Assembly: GCA_017649745.1 (NCBI GenBank)
Contig: JAGCGE010000061.1
Coordinates: forward strand, 1 to 20,390
Direction: 5' to 3'
Length of the DNA: 20,390 bases
Source: Clostridiales bacterium
Lineage (GTDB): Bacteria > Bacillota_A > Clostridia > Saccharofermentanales > Saccharofermentanaceae
A model generated the notes under the pieces. The model saw nothing but the letters and a program-made list of their open reading frames with translations, searched no databases and had not been told where the DNA came from. This document shows, one piece after another, positions 1 through 7,154 of the stretch; within the stretch, counting starts at the first letter, position 1, and each line of letters begins with the position of its first letter. Both the position numbers and the translations under genes were made by a program.

Positions 1-1
1 A

Positions 2-232
2 CATAATGTTCCGGTATATGTGAATATCTGGAAACAGGCGGCAAAGGAGAAGACCGACCAGATGAAACCGCTCTATCGGGAACTCCGCATGTGCGATGAA
101 CTCATGAAGACCGGTCCTCTGGCCCGAGTGAATGCCATAGCCCTGGTACAGCAGCGTGTCAGGGAGGAAGAAAGAAGACGGTTAAGGAAGGAACTCGAGA
201 AGGCGAGAACGACCCAAACTCGCGTCAGGTAA
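2..232 (+). CDS. 3' end of a gene, possibly a relaxase/mobilization protein (partial)
   Basis: The reading frame is open from the first bases of the window and stops at TAA 230-232, so about 76 C-terminal residues are visible and the true start lies upstream. The GTG at 20 has no ribosome binding site and is not needed. The tail is strongly charged and helical, with a run of E and R residues (VREEERRRLRKELEK) suggesting a coiled coil. The part reading LYRELRMCDELMK resembles, from memory, the C-terminal stretch of Firmicute relaxases (a pattern like LRxExxLCExI). If that is right, the gene belongs to the transfer module of an integrative or mobilizable element and marks its edge. The family call is weak because no catalytic part is in the window; another helical DNA-processing protein is possible. 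Confidence 0.4.
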   Translation, partial: HNVPVYVNIWKQAAKEKTDQMKPLYRELRMCDELMKTGPLARVNAIALVQQRVREEERRRLRKELEKARTTQTRVR

Positions 233-239
233 ATATGAT

Positions 240-267
240 CCCCAGTGTTCCACGTGGAGCATTGGGG
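240..267. terminator. 28-nt perfect dyad, probable transcript-end stem-loop
   Basis: All 14 base pairs form between the two halves of this element (CCCC at 240-243 with GGGG at 264-267, centre at 253/254) if two G-U pairs are allowed. It starts 8 bp after the stop codon of the first gene, where a terminator is expected. There is almost no loop and no clear T-tract after it (ATATATCTG follows), so it is not a textbook Rho-independent terminator. It could instead be a protein-binding dyad. Confidence 0.45.
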
Positions 268-346
268 ATATATCTGTTGTTTTAAGATGATGATAGTATT
301 ACCCTAATTACTAAAGCGTTATCGATCGGAGGAAAGAAAACCGGCT

Positions 347-1078
347 ATGTTCAGAATAGCTTTATGTGATGATAATCAGGCATTTTTGGAATATGAACGA
401 GATTTGATTTGCTGCTTAATGACCGAACGGAAAATTGAATTTCAGTGCAATGTCTTTTTGTCGGGACAGGAATTGATACAAACAGACAAAGTCCTCGAAG
501 AGTATGATCTGTTCATATTGGATTATGAAATGGATGGATTAAACGGGTTTGAAACAGCACGCAAAATCTATGACTTATCTCCTGAAGCCAAGATAGCATT
601 TGCAACGAACTACTACGACTTCACCAGAGAAGGATACAAATATAACGCTGTAAGGTATCTTGTGAAACAGGAGAGGTCTTTCAAAACCGATCTGATAGAG
701 TGCATAGAACACGTTCTCAAATCTGAACGAAAAAAAGCGATCCTATTAGAATTGAGTGACGGTGTTCTTGAAGTTGCTGTAGACGACATAGTTTATATTA
801 CCAGCAACAGACATTATATCGAGTACATTGTTAAAGACAGAAAATCGACTTTCTACATCAGAAGATGCAGTCTTGACGATGCACTAAAAGAGCTGCCGAA
901 ACAGTTCATAAGAGTCCATCAGAGGTATGTCGTCAATTTGAAGAATGCGACACAGATAAAAGGTTATAAAGTAATTATCACAAAGGGTAAAGATGAGAAT
1001 GAAGAGATTCCGATAGCAAGAAACAGATTTGATGAAGTCAACAGACAGTTTTGCTTGGCGAAAGGGGAAATAATATGA
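347..1078 (+). CDS. agrA: LytTR-family response regulator (AgrA-like)
   Basis: A 243-residue response regulator. Residues 1-120 form a receiver domain: acidic pair D8-D9, phospho-acceptor D59 (ILDYEMDG), conserved Lys K107 in RYLVK. Residues about 130-240 form a LytTR DNA-binding domain (start near LLELSDGVLEVAVDDIVYITSNRHYIEY; the stretch FIRVHQRYVVNLKNATQI is characteristic). Its length and domain order match AgrA/VirR-type regulators. The start is supported by GGAGGA at 328-333. It overlaps the kinase gene by ATGA, so the two are translationally coupled. By family knowledge it should bind pairs of direct repeats upstream of target promoters; repeats of that kind occur at 2365-2400 and 6797-6830. 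The link between this regulator and those repeats is inferred. No copy of the repeat precedes this gene itself. Confidence 0.9.
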   Translation: MFRIALCDDNQAFLEYERDLICCLMTERKIEFQCNVFLSGQELIQTDKVLEEYDLFILDYEMDGLNGFETARKIYDLSPEAKIAFATNYYDFTREGYKYNAVRYLVKQERSFKTDLIECIEHVLKSERKKAILLELSDGVLEVAVDDIVYITSNRHYIEYIVKDRKSTFYIRRCSLDDALKELPKQFIRVHQRYVVNLKNATQIKGYKVIITKGKDENEEIPIARNRFDEVNRQFCLAKGEII

Positions 1079-2361
1079 TCTATGATATTATTAATACAAT
1101 TGTAGTTGTTATTTTAGCCCAACTTTTCTGTTCAACATTCCTTGAACGAAAAGAGTTTTCCCCTTTTTGGAGCGGTGTAATAACACTTTTATGGATAATG
1201 GCCGGAGTTGCGGCAGGCAATATATTTGAGAATGCTCTTTTGTTAAGGATTATTGTTGTCATTGGAATTATTATTGTCTTTTCGTTGTTGATATATAAAA
1301 AACACAACATAATTATGTCTATAGCCGTACCATTCTTATTCTATGTAATGGCTATAGTTTGTGAATTCTTTGTCATTGCTATACACAGGTACTTAGATCC
1401 AAATATGAGAATCGAGAAACTTATGGATAGCGATATCTCGATATATATGGGAATTGCAAGTCAGTTCATTCAGCTTGCTGTAGTTTTTATAATTCGTCGC
1501 CTGTTTCACAAGTCTGAAACAAATCAAATCAGTTCAAAAATATGGTTGACATATACTGTTTTCCCATTGTATTCATTGAGCCTGATAGCTTTATTTGCTT
1601 ATAGTTTTGAAGGAACACTTAATGAATTTCAAAAGAATGCATTCACATATATTGCTTGCTCATTGTTATTGATCAATCTGTTCATTTATTGGTTCATCAA
1701 GCAAGAATCGCAGCGAATACTCATGACACAGAAAAATGAGATGGAGATTGTCCATGCAAAGGGAGTCCTGCAATTATATGAGCAGATTACAAAAGAAAGA
1801 GATATCTTGGGAAAGCGTGAACATGAGTATAAAAATACCATCACTGCACTGAAAGGTCTTATTGCAGATAAACAATATGATAAGATCAAAGAAATACTCG
1901 ATGTTCAGAATTCCGAATTGATAAATAATGCCAATGTATTCGAGACGGGTAACAAGTTAATAAATGCAATACTTAACACGAAGTATGTCGAAGCCGGGGA
2001 AAAAGGCATATCTTTCAGATTTGTCATTAATGATTTGTCACGGTTAACTATCGAAGATCGTGATTGTATTGTTATACTTACGAACATCCTTAATAATGCA
2101 ATTGAGGCATCTGAAAAATGTGAGAAGGGACAACGCTTCATATCAATCAAAGCTGTAATTGAAAATGAACAGTTTATATTTGCATGCCGCAACTCATATG
2201 TCAGTGATAATGAAAAGGAATTGAAGAGTAAAAAGAAGGATGTTGTTTCCCATGGTTACGGTATTGATAACATAAGGCAGGCTGTCTTAAGAAATAAAGG
2301 AAACTTTCACTTTGAAAGAGAGGATCATGAGTTTGTAGCAGTGACCATGATTCCATTGTAA
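1075..2361 (+). CDS. agrC: GHKL sensor histidine kinase (AgrC-like)
   Basis: A 428-residue membrane kinase of the AgrC/HPK10 type. The N-terminal 210 residues contain about six hydrophobic segments, the usual peptide-sensing domain. The kinase core follows: H-box REHEYKN with H250, N-box NILNNAIEA at 337-345, and glycine box HGYGIDNI at 393-400. That is the short GHKL ATPase typical of quorum-sensing kinases. The start is set at ATG 1075, which overlaps the preceding stop (ATGA) and has GGGGA upstream; an in-frame upstream TTG at 1051 lies inside the regulator gene and is unlikely. It should detect the cyclic peptide made from AgrD (3047-3172) and phosphorylate D59 of the regulator encoded just upstream. 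Placing the regulator gene before the kinase gene is opposite to the staphylococcal C-then-A order. Confidence 0.9.
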   Translation: MIYDIINTIVVVILAQLFCSTFLERKEFSPFWSGVITLLWIMAGVAAGNIFENALLLRIIVVIGIIIVFSLLIYKKHNIIMSIAVPFLFYVMAIVCEFFVIAIHRYLDPNMRIEKLMDSDISIYMGIASQFIQLAVVFIIRRLFHKSETNQISSKIWLTYTVFPLYSLSLIALFAYSFEGTLNEFQKNAFTYIACSLLLINLFIYWFIKQESQRILMTQKNEMEIVHAKGVLQLYEQITKERDILGKREHEYKNTITALKGLIADKQYDKIKEILDVQNSELINNANVFETGNKLINAILNTKYVEAGEKGISFRFVINDLSRLTIEDRDCIVILTNILNNAIEASEKCEKGQRFISIKAVIENEQFIFACRNSYVSDNEKELKSKKKDVVSHGYGIDNIRQAVLRNKGNFHFEREDHEFVAVTMIPL

Positions 2362-2364
2362 TTT

Positions 2365-2400
2365 ACCAAACTTGCCAAATATCGACCATACTTGCCAAAT
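2365..2400 (+). promoter_or_regulatory. Tandem direct-repeat operator (probable AgrA-like/LytTR site), copy 1
   Basis: Two 16-bp units, accaaacttgccaaat (2365-2380) and accatacttgccaaat (2385-2400), are identical at 15 of 16 positions and repeat with a period of exactly 20 bp, two helical turns. Paired direct repeats about two turns apart are how LytTR regulators usually bind. The pair lies between the kinase gene and agrB and starts 4 nt after the kinase stop. The same arrangement recurs at 6797-6830 in front of the second secretion cassette. Confidence 0.75.
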
Positions 2401-2412
2401 TTGGTCCTATCT

Positions 2413-2441
2413 GTTTATCCGGCTGAAAGCATGTGTTATAT
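2413..2441 (+). promoter_or_regulatory. Promoter of agrBD, weak -35 and extended -10
   Basis: The -10 is TTATAT at 2436-2441, preceded by TGTG. Seventeen bases upstream is only GTTTAT (2413-2418), a poor -35, as expected for a promoter that needs an activator. The second operator unit starts exactly 51 bp before the -10, the same distance as at the promoter near 6868. The transcript would start near 2448, giving a leader of about 25 nt before agrB. Confidence 0.6.
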
Positions 2442-2472
2442 CGTGCTTAAGTGATAGCGAAAGGATAGACGG

Positions 2473-3084
2473 ATGGAAAAGGTTGCAAGTGAGATTGTGA
2501 CAAAGATGATGTCGGCCGATCTGATATCGGAAGATGAGGCTGCATCATACAGGTATGGTGTTCAGATCTTAATTGAAAAGATCTTTTCTTATGCCATCAT
2601 ATTTAGCTTGGCTATTATCTTAAACAGATTTTTGGAAGTCCTTCTGTTTTTCATATCATTCTCTATTATCAGAAAATACAGTGGTGGAATACATTGCAGA
2701 CATTTTGAGACTTGTCTGATTGCATCAACTCTTGTTTCGTTCTCCGGCATCGGATTATTCCCTTTGGTAGAAAAGTCAATTTTAACTTATCAGGGGGGGG
2801 TTATAATGTCAATAATAATTGTGTTTTTGATTGGCGCTATCAACAACCCCAACATAGATTGGAGCGATTGCGAATATAGAAAAGTAAGAAAACTGTCCAG
2901 GTTAATAGTTGCATTGGAATCTTCTGTTTTAATACTGCTATTAATGCTGCAATTCCCATTTAACTATCGTTTTTATATAAGCTACGGAATTGTCGTTTGT
3001 GCAATTTCGATGCTTTTGGAAATACGAAAGAAAGGGGGTATTGCTTATGAAGACAGTAGAGAAGAATGTCTTGAAACTTGTTAA
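2473..3084 (+). CDS. agrB: AgrB-type membrane cysteine protease
   Basis: A 203-residue polytopic membrane protein that would trim the AgrD pro-peptide and close its thiolactone ring. The diagnostic motif is present: RKYSGGIHCRHFETC at 67-81 gives catalytic H74 and C81, with the 7-residue spacing of the staphylococcal enzyme (H77/C84). The N-terminal helix (about 1-30) and the membrane segments that follow match the family, as does the length. The start at 2473 has GAAAGGAT upstream. The last 38 nt overlap agrD in another frame, so the two are coupled. An uninterrupted run of eight G lies in codons 107-110 (2793-2800) and is a potential slippage site. The last 14 codons are also found, with changes, in the relic at 6892-6942. 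Confidence 0.92.
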   Translation: MEKVASEIVTKMMSADLISEDEAASYRYGVQILIEKIFSYAIIFSLAIILNRFLEVLLFFISFSIIRKYSGGIHCRHFETCLIASTLVSFSGIGLFPLVEKSILTYQGGVIMSIIIVFLIGAINNPNIDWSDCEYRKVRKLSRLIVALESSVLILLLMLQFPFNYRFYISYGIVVCAISMLLEIRKKGGIAYEDSREECLETC

Positions 3085-3172
3085 GGTTATTGCGAAGAAG
3101 CAGACAGCTGATCCGCGAAATCCAGGATGTATGATTTTCTATCACCAGCCTAAGAGACCGAAGAGATTATGA
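3047..3172 (+). CDS. agrD: AgrD-type autoinducing pro-peptide
   Basis: A 41-residue peptide with AgrD architecture: an amphipathic N-terminal helix (residues 1-19, KNVLKLVKVIAKK), a short linker, the ring sequence C28-M-I-F-Y32, and the tail HQPKRPKRL. Compared with clostridial AgrD, C-x-x-F/W-T/Y-HQP is the typical cleavage and tail context, so the predicted signal is a five-member thiolactone ring closed between C28 and Y32 with a few upstream residues such as NPG. The start ATG 3047 has AAAGGGGG upstream; an earlier in-frame start at 2990 would lie deep in agrB and is not needed. The tail is basic (KRPKR), whereas tails in the family are usually acidic. The exact N-terminus of the mature peptide cannot be read from sequence. 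Confidence 0.88.
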   Translation: MKTVEKNVLKLVKVIAKKQTADPRNPGCMIFYHQPKRPKRL

Positions 3173-3204
3173 GTATCTTGGTTGAAACATGGAGGTGTAG
3201 ACCA

Positions 3205-3252
3205 ATGTGCATTTTAGCTATCTCTAAGAACAAATTAAAGAAGGGATTGTAG
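3205..3252 (+). CDS. 15-codon mini-ORF coupled to the secreted-protein gene
   Basis: ATG 3205 follows a strong site, GGAGG at 3191-3195, with 9 nt spacing. It encodes MCILAISKNKLKKGL and stops at TAG 3250-3252, only 2 nt before the ATG of the next gene. The next gene's own ribosome binding site (AAGAAGGGA) lies inside this mini-ORF, so translation of one probably opens or times translation of the other. The peptide is short, cationic at its end and has one Cys. It matches no family I recognise. It may be a leader peptide for coupling or a tiny product in its own right. The strong binding site and fit to the downstream start support real translation. Confidence 0.5.
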   Translation: MCILAISKNKLKKGL

Positions 3253-3254
3253 TT

Positions 3255-3599
3255 ATGAAAAAAGTATTTGCAATATGCGTGGTTTTGGCTACGGTTATAA
3301 TTATGTCAGTTAATTCTTTTGCTTCTTCGGGAGCTTCTCATTATTACAATAAACATAGGGAAACTGCTTCAGTTACAGCTCCGTTTGCCAGTTATAAAAT
3401 ATATGTCGGCACAGAAGTATGGAATTCTAATAGTAATCTTAAGTATGAAGGAAAAAGCATTACAACGACCTCGAAACAGAAAACTCTTAAAGTTAGCGTT
3501 TATGATGCAAAAGCTAACAAGGGATACTATACTTATATGACTAAAAACAAGCTTGGCCAAATTATGCTTAGTTTATCGGATTACGGATGGGATATTTAA
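3255..3599 (+). CDS. Small secreted protein, cassette 1 (possible bacteriocin-like)
   Basis: A 114-residue protein with a clear Sec signal peptide: KK start, hydrophobic core, and a cleavage site after SFA at residue 23. The mature part (about 91 residues) is rich in S, T, Y and K, has no cysteine, and alternates in a way that suggests beta strands (SYKIYVGTEVW, TLKVSVYDA). No family is recognised with confidence. Its context resembles lactococcin-972-type loci, where a small Sec-secreted protein is followed by membrane permeases and an ATPase that protect the producer or help release. It sits in the agr transcription unit, so expression is probably cell-density controlled. It differs from the secreted protein of cassette 2 (7155) beyond having a signal peptide. 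Function is not established. Confidence 0.75.
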   Translation: MKKVFAICVVLATVIIMSVNSFASSGASHYYNKHRETASVTAPFASYKIYVGTEVWNSNSNLKYEGKSITTTSKQKTLKVSVYDAKANKGYYTYMTKNKLGQIMLSLSDYGWDI

Positions 3600-3601
3600 C
3601 G

Positions 3602-4915
3602 ATGAAGTCAAAGAATAGACTGGTTCTTTGGACTCGCGTTATAGCAGATGAAATAGTTTCAGAGATACTATTAATTATTCTAATAGTATCTCTAACTATT
3701 TCTGTTACATTTTCTTATGTAACTGTTACTAGATATAAACGATATAAGACAGCTGGAGAATTGTTCAAAATCAGAGAATGCTATTTTTACAAGTTGTCTC
3801 TTGATGAGGGCTTTATGTCAAATGAAAAAGAACACATAAAAATGATCAATAAGATCAATAGCCTTGATTCTGTAGAACGAGCGGTCGGAGTTAATACTAA
3901 CAGTTATTATATGACCATTTTCAATGAACCTTATAAGGGAAATGGGAAAGATGCTTTCCCGAAAGAAGATGATGCTATAGGTGTAATAGGGGTAACGTTT
4001 GTTTCTTCTGATTATTCTAATAATAATATTTTCCCGATTGTTACAACAGATAATAGAATAATACGTGAAATGAATTATGATCAAATCGTTTTAGATGAAA
4101 GTGCACAATCCGTTTATTCTGTAGGAGACAAAATATGGGTTGATGGTGTTTATGTTGATTTTGATAAGCAGTTGATCGAACCAAGGTATGCTCAAGTCGA
4201 AATAATAGGATTTGTTTCGAAAAATCAATTAATAATTAATTCTGGCTCAAATACTGGTGATTTGAAAGCTTTTTATGCAACCTTTCATGATTTTGAAGGT
4301 GAAGCTGAAGTTGAAGATAATCTGCCACTTTACTTTGGTCTTGCAACAGGTTTTGCCGGTAATCATGAGGTGTTTTTTTCTTCCATTAATGATCCTCAAA
4401 TGCTAATCATATTTAAGAATGGAGATTATTCCGAATCCGAAATGATTGAACAAATGAAGGGAATAATTTCTAATCCAACAGCGGTAACTCCATATAAATA
4501 TTATGAAGAAGTATATGAAAAAGACTACTATACCGAAATCAAACTATCAATTATCTACATGTTTATGTCAATTGTACTTGTGTTTGTATCACTAATTGTT
4601 TTCCTTAAGAGATGGTATGACACAAGAAAAGAAGAACTGATCACTTATTATATCTTGGGAACCACATGGCGTGAGAGCGTGTTAATGTCGTTGTCACCGT
4701 ATTTCTTTAGTTTATTCTTGGGGTCACTTTTGGGGGCTTTAATATGGAATAAATATTCTTTAGAAACGGATGATTATTTGAATATGGTAAAGCCAACGTT
4801 TTATATCTGTTTATTTTTGGCTTACGTCGTCCTGTATATTTGTTGTGCGTTACCATATTACTTGATGAATATGCGGAATAATCCCATTGAAATATATAAA
4901 TGCAAGGGGGAATAG
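3602..4915 (+). CDS. FtsX/MacB-type ABC transporter permease
   Basis: A 437-residue membrane protein with FtsX/MacB layout: one N-terminal transmembrane helix (about residues 19-40), a large extracellular domain (about 45-310), then three membrane helices near 313-335, 357-378 and 395-418, and a short tail ending NPIEIYKCKGE. This matches permeases that move or sense substrates outside the membrane rather than pump through a central pore. The start is placed at ATG 3602 with GGATGGG upstream; an in-frame ATG at 3587 lies in the previous gene and has poorer spacing. It works with the permease at 4921 and the ATPase at 6002. Likely roles are immunity, release or maturation of the secreted protein encoded just upstream; this is inferred from position. 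Confidence 0.82.
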   Translation: MKSKNRLVLWTRVIADEIVSEILLIILIVSLTISVTFSYVTVTRYKRYKTAGELFKIRECYFYKLSLDEGFMSNEKEHIKMINKINSLDSVERAVGVNTNSYYMTIFNEPYKGNGKDAFPKEDDAIGVIGVTFVSSDYSNNNIFPIVTTDNRIIREMNYDQIVLDESAQSVYSVGDKIWVDGVYVDFDKQLIEPRYAQVEIIGFVSKNQLIINSGSNTGDLKAFYATFHDFEGEAEVEDNLPLYFGLATGFAGNHEVFFSSINDPQMLIIFKNGDYSESEMIEQMKGIISNPTAVTPYKYYEEVYEKDYYTEIKLSIIYMFMSIVLVFVSLIVFLKRWYDTRKEELITYYILGTTWRESVLMSLSPYFFSLFLGSLLGALIWNKYSLETDDYLNMVKPTFYICLFLAYVVLYICCALPYYLMNMRNNPIEIYKCKGE

Positions 4916-4920
4916 GCTGT

Positions 4921-6012
4921 TTGTTATTATCATTTATAAAATACCATTTGAAATCAAATATATTAATTTGTTTTGTATACGGTTTGCTGTTTTTCTTTCA
5001 GTTAGTCCTTGCTGGAGAAGCAATCTGTGAAAATGGATTTGATCATAGCAGAATTGAAGACACTACATACACATATTCTTTAACAGAGTTTGAATACGGG
5101 AAAATAGATGACCTGTTGAAAAACAGGACTCTTAATTATTCAGATATATGTATAGTTGCTCAGAATGGAGTGTATGATTTTGTGTCTTATCCAAGAGGTG
5201 TTGATGAGCGAAGACTAGGTTATCGTAAAGTTAGCACTCCGGATGAAGACGGTATAATAGACTTGAGCGAAGGAATATCAACAGAGTCATTATTCAGAGC
5301 AGAGATAGTCGATGGTCAAATGTTGCATGCTATACCGCATGATGATGATTTGGACAGCGATATTTATGAAGTTAAAAACAAATTTTACATTGGAGACAAA
5401 GAATACAAAAAGGGTCAATACATCTCAATCAAAAACACTTATGAAGAAGAGATGTCAATGTCACAACTATATTGCTCATATCAAACATTTAAAGAAATTG
5501 ATCCTAAGGGAAAAGCGTTGATCTCGTTTGCATTTAGAAAACCACTTAAAGAGGATGAATTAACAAAATTATCCAATGTTATGAGCAATATTGGCAATTC
5601 AAATCTTCGTGTTAATAAGCATTTAAACGATGCTGACAGAAGGAACTTAGTTGGTGATTTTAGTTTTGTTGCCATTATGATCATAATAGCAATGTTTTGT
5701 TTTTCAGCTTTGATGATTTCTGTCCTTTCAGAAAGAAATGCTGAGTATCATGTTTTATTACTGTGTGGTGCAAAAAAAGGCAAAATCAGACTGGAAAAAG
5801 CGAAACACGTCATAATAATCCTTGTGTTATCAATTCTTATAGGTCTTGTTGTGTTTTGGATTATAAGATCTATATCGACGGGTTTTATAGACTATAAAAA
5901 CGATAACGCGTTGTTCTACACAGGCAATTCAGGTTGTTTCGTAATATCTGCTCTGATTACTATGTGTGTGTCGGCAGTGTTTGATAAGAACAGGAGAATA
6001 TATGCGCATTGA
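4921..6012 (+). CDS. Second FtsX/MacB-type permease (TTG start)
   Basis: A 363-residue protein with the same plan as its neighbour: an N-terminal helix (about 10-31), an extracellular domain, and three C-terminal helices (about 247-270, 297-317, 335-353). The start is best placed at TTG 4921, because AAGGGGGA at 4904-4911 is a strong ribosome binding site at suitable distance; the in-frame ATG at 4900 lies before that site and inside the preceding gene. It ends 11 nt inside the ATPase gene. Two different FtsX-like half-permeases with one ATPase suggest a heteromeric transporter. The C-terminal ARNAEYHVLLLCGAKKGKIRLEKAKH-like stretch (residues near 275-300) contains the cytoplasmic coupling helix expected to contact the ATPase. 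Confidence 0.78.
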   Translation: MLLSFIKYHLKSNILICFVYGLLFFFQLVLAGEAICENGFDHSRIEDTTYTYSLTEFEYGKIDDLLKNRTLNYSDICIVAQNGVYDFVSYPRGVDERRLGYRKVSTPDEDGIIDLSEGISTESLFRAEIVDGQMLHAIPHDDDLDSDIYEVKNKFYIGDKEYKKGQYISIKNTYEEEMSMSQLYCSYQTFKEIDPKGKALISFAFRKPLKEDELTKLSNVMSNIGNSNLRVNKHLNDADRRNLVGDFSFVAIMIIIAMFCFSALMISVLSERNAEYHVLLLCGAKKGKIRLEKAKHVIIILVLSILIGLVVFWIIRSISTGFIDYKNDNALFYTGNSGCFVISALITMCVSAVFDKNRRIYAH

Positions 6013-6664
6013 AGTTAAAAATATCTCTAAGACATACGATTTGAAATACAGTACTGTAGAAGCATTGAAAAGTATTAACTTGCTGATTGAAGAAGGCGAA
6101 TATGTTGCTGTCTGCGGTGTTTCGGGTTCTGGAAAGTCAACTTTGTTGAATATGATTGGTTGTTTAGATAAGCCAAGTACCGGCAAAATTATGTTTGATG
6201 ATATTAATATAGTTGATCTTAGCGAATCGGAACGGGCGGATATCCGCAATTCTCGAATAGGATTTGTTTTTCAGGATTATGCTTTGATCCAATATAGAAC
6301 CGTGGCAGAAAATGTTTATATGCCATTATATCTTTCTTCTATTCCTCGTAAGGAACATAAGCGAATGGTTCAAGAGGCAGCAAGGAAAGTCGGAATTGAA
6401 GAAATGCTGAAACGAAAGGTTTACACTTTATCCGGTGGACAAAAACAGCGTGTCGCTATAGCACGAGCTTTGGTATGTAATCCGGAGTTGATACTCGCTG
6501 ATGAACCTACAGGTTCATTAGATGAAGGTGGAAAAGAAGAAATTCGATCAATCCTTAAAGGCATTAGCGAATCAGGGAAGACGGTGATAGTGGTTACTCA
6601 TGATAAAACTTTAGCTTTTGGTGCAGACCGTATCGTTAACATTAGAAACGGAAGAACCGATTGA
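6002..6664 (+). CDS. LolD/MacB-family ABC ATPase
   Basis: A 220-residue ATPase with every motif intact: Walker [10 protein letters not shown] (39-47), Q-loop FQDYAL (90-95), signature LSGGQKQR (143-150), Walker B LILADEP (163-169), D-loop SLD and H-loop H200. The stretch [13 protein letters not shown] and the overall length place it in the MacB/LolD/FtsE group, which pairs with FtsX-like permeases such as the two genes just upstream. ATG 6002 has AGGAG at 5992-5996 and overlaps the preceding gene by 11 nt, indicating a tightly linked operon. The related lactococcin-972-associated ATPases have the same form. It closes cassette 1; no convincing terminator follows. Confidence 0.92.
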   Translation: MRIEVKNISKTYDLKYSTVEALKSINLLIEEGEYVAVCGVSGSGKSTLLNMIGCLDKPSTGKIMFDDINIVDLSESERADIRNSRIGFVFQDYALIQYRTVAENVYMPLYLSSIPRKEHKRMVQEAARKVGIEEMLKRKVYTLSGGQKQRVAIARALVCNPELILADEPTGSLDEGGKEEIRSILKGISESGKTVIVVTHDKTLAFGADRIVNIRNGRTD

Positions 6665-6796
6665 TTCACGATTTCATTTAATTTGAAAAGTAGGAATTGT
6701 TATAAGTATAGATAAATAAGACCGCTAACGCCGCTTCGCTATATGCAAATATAGAAAAAAGAGTATTTCACAGTCACGATAATCCCAAAGCATAAT
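6665..6796. other. Spacer between secretion cassettes 1 and 2
   Basis: No coding potential or convincing terminator is visible. A small dyad CTATAT-GCAA-ATATAG (6739-6754) could form a short hairpin but has no T-tract after it. The stretch separates the cassette-1 ATPase from the second operator. Confidence 0.5.
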
Positions 6797-6832
6797 ACCA
6801 AACTTGCCTATTTTTAACCATGTTTGCCATTT
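6797..6832 (+). promoter_or_regulatory. Tandem direct-repeat operator (probable AgrA-like/LytTR site), copy 2
   Basis: Units accaaacttgcctatt (6797-6812) and accatgtttgccattt (6817-6832) again repeat with a 20-bp period. They match the first and second units of the agrBD operator at 14 and 12 of 16 positions; the shared core is ACCAWRYTTGCC. This places the second secretion cassette under the same regulator. Confidence 0.72.
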
Positions 6833-6844
6833 TTGTCGACAGCT

Positions 6845-6873
6845 GTTCAAATCGCTTTTTGCTTGTGTTATAT
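6845..6873 (+). promoter_or_regulatory. Promoter of secretion cassette 2
   Basis: The -10 TTATAT (6868-6873) sits in the same context, TGTGTTATATC, as at the agrBD promoter, and is exactly 51 bp from the start of the second operator unit in both cases. The -35 region, GTTCAA (6845-6850), is poor. The leader before the next intact gene is long, about 275 nt, and holds the agrBD relic. Confidence 0.6.
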
Positions 6874-6891
6874 CAAAGCAAAATAGAAGTT

Positions 6892-7045
6892 ATGAAAACT
6901 GCTTATGAAGACAGTAGAGGAGCAATTATAGAGAATTGTTAGGGTGTTTGCAAAATAACTGAATTATGAACCGTGTGTTCTTGGCTGTTTTTCTTTTATC
7001 ACCAAACAAAGAGGCCCAAGAAGAAAACGGAAACAGTTTGAGTGA
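6892..7045 (+). pseudogene. Relic of agrB 3' end plus stop-riddled agrD
   Basis: Nineteen bases at 6901-6919 are identical to 3043-3061, the agrB/agrD overlap. In the agrB frame, ATG 6892 gives MKTAYEDSRGAIIENC and a stop, matching the real AgrB end (IAYEDSREECLETC). In the agrD frame, ATG 6905 gives MKTVEEQL, then stops at TAG 6929-6931 and TAA 6956-6958. Beyond these, the frame still reads GCFSFITKQRGPRRKR, recalling the real GCMIFYHQPKRPKR with about one residue of shift. After that, GGGGTGTGGACCAATGTG corresponds to GGAGGTGTAGACCAATGTG of the mini-ORF site at 3191. Most of agrB is missing. This is a degraded copy of agrBD left between a conserved promoter and a new cargo gene. Whether the transcript part has a regulatory role is unknown. 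Confidence 0.7.
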
Positions 7046-7154
7046 TGTGTGGGGTGTGGACCAATGTGGCAGTGAAAGAAAGTACATGAGGAAAACTACT
7101 CAAGAACTACAGACATAGTTCATTGAGTGCTAAGAGAATTGTTAGGAGAAACTT

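Noticed and set aside
276..318. Promoter for the response-regulator gene
   Set aside because: Only weak TTGTTT-like and TATTAC-like boxes are visible, and no operator repeat is present, so a definite call is not supported.
1080..2192. Three minus-strand frames inside the kinase gene
   Set aside because: They mirror a clear AgrC-type coding sequence and have no supporting signals.
6739..6754. CTATAT-GCAA-ATATAG hairpin as terminator of cassette 1
   Set aside because: The stem is only 6 bp of A/T-rich pairs and is followed by A residues, not T residues, so it would not terminate the plus-strand transcript.
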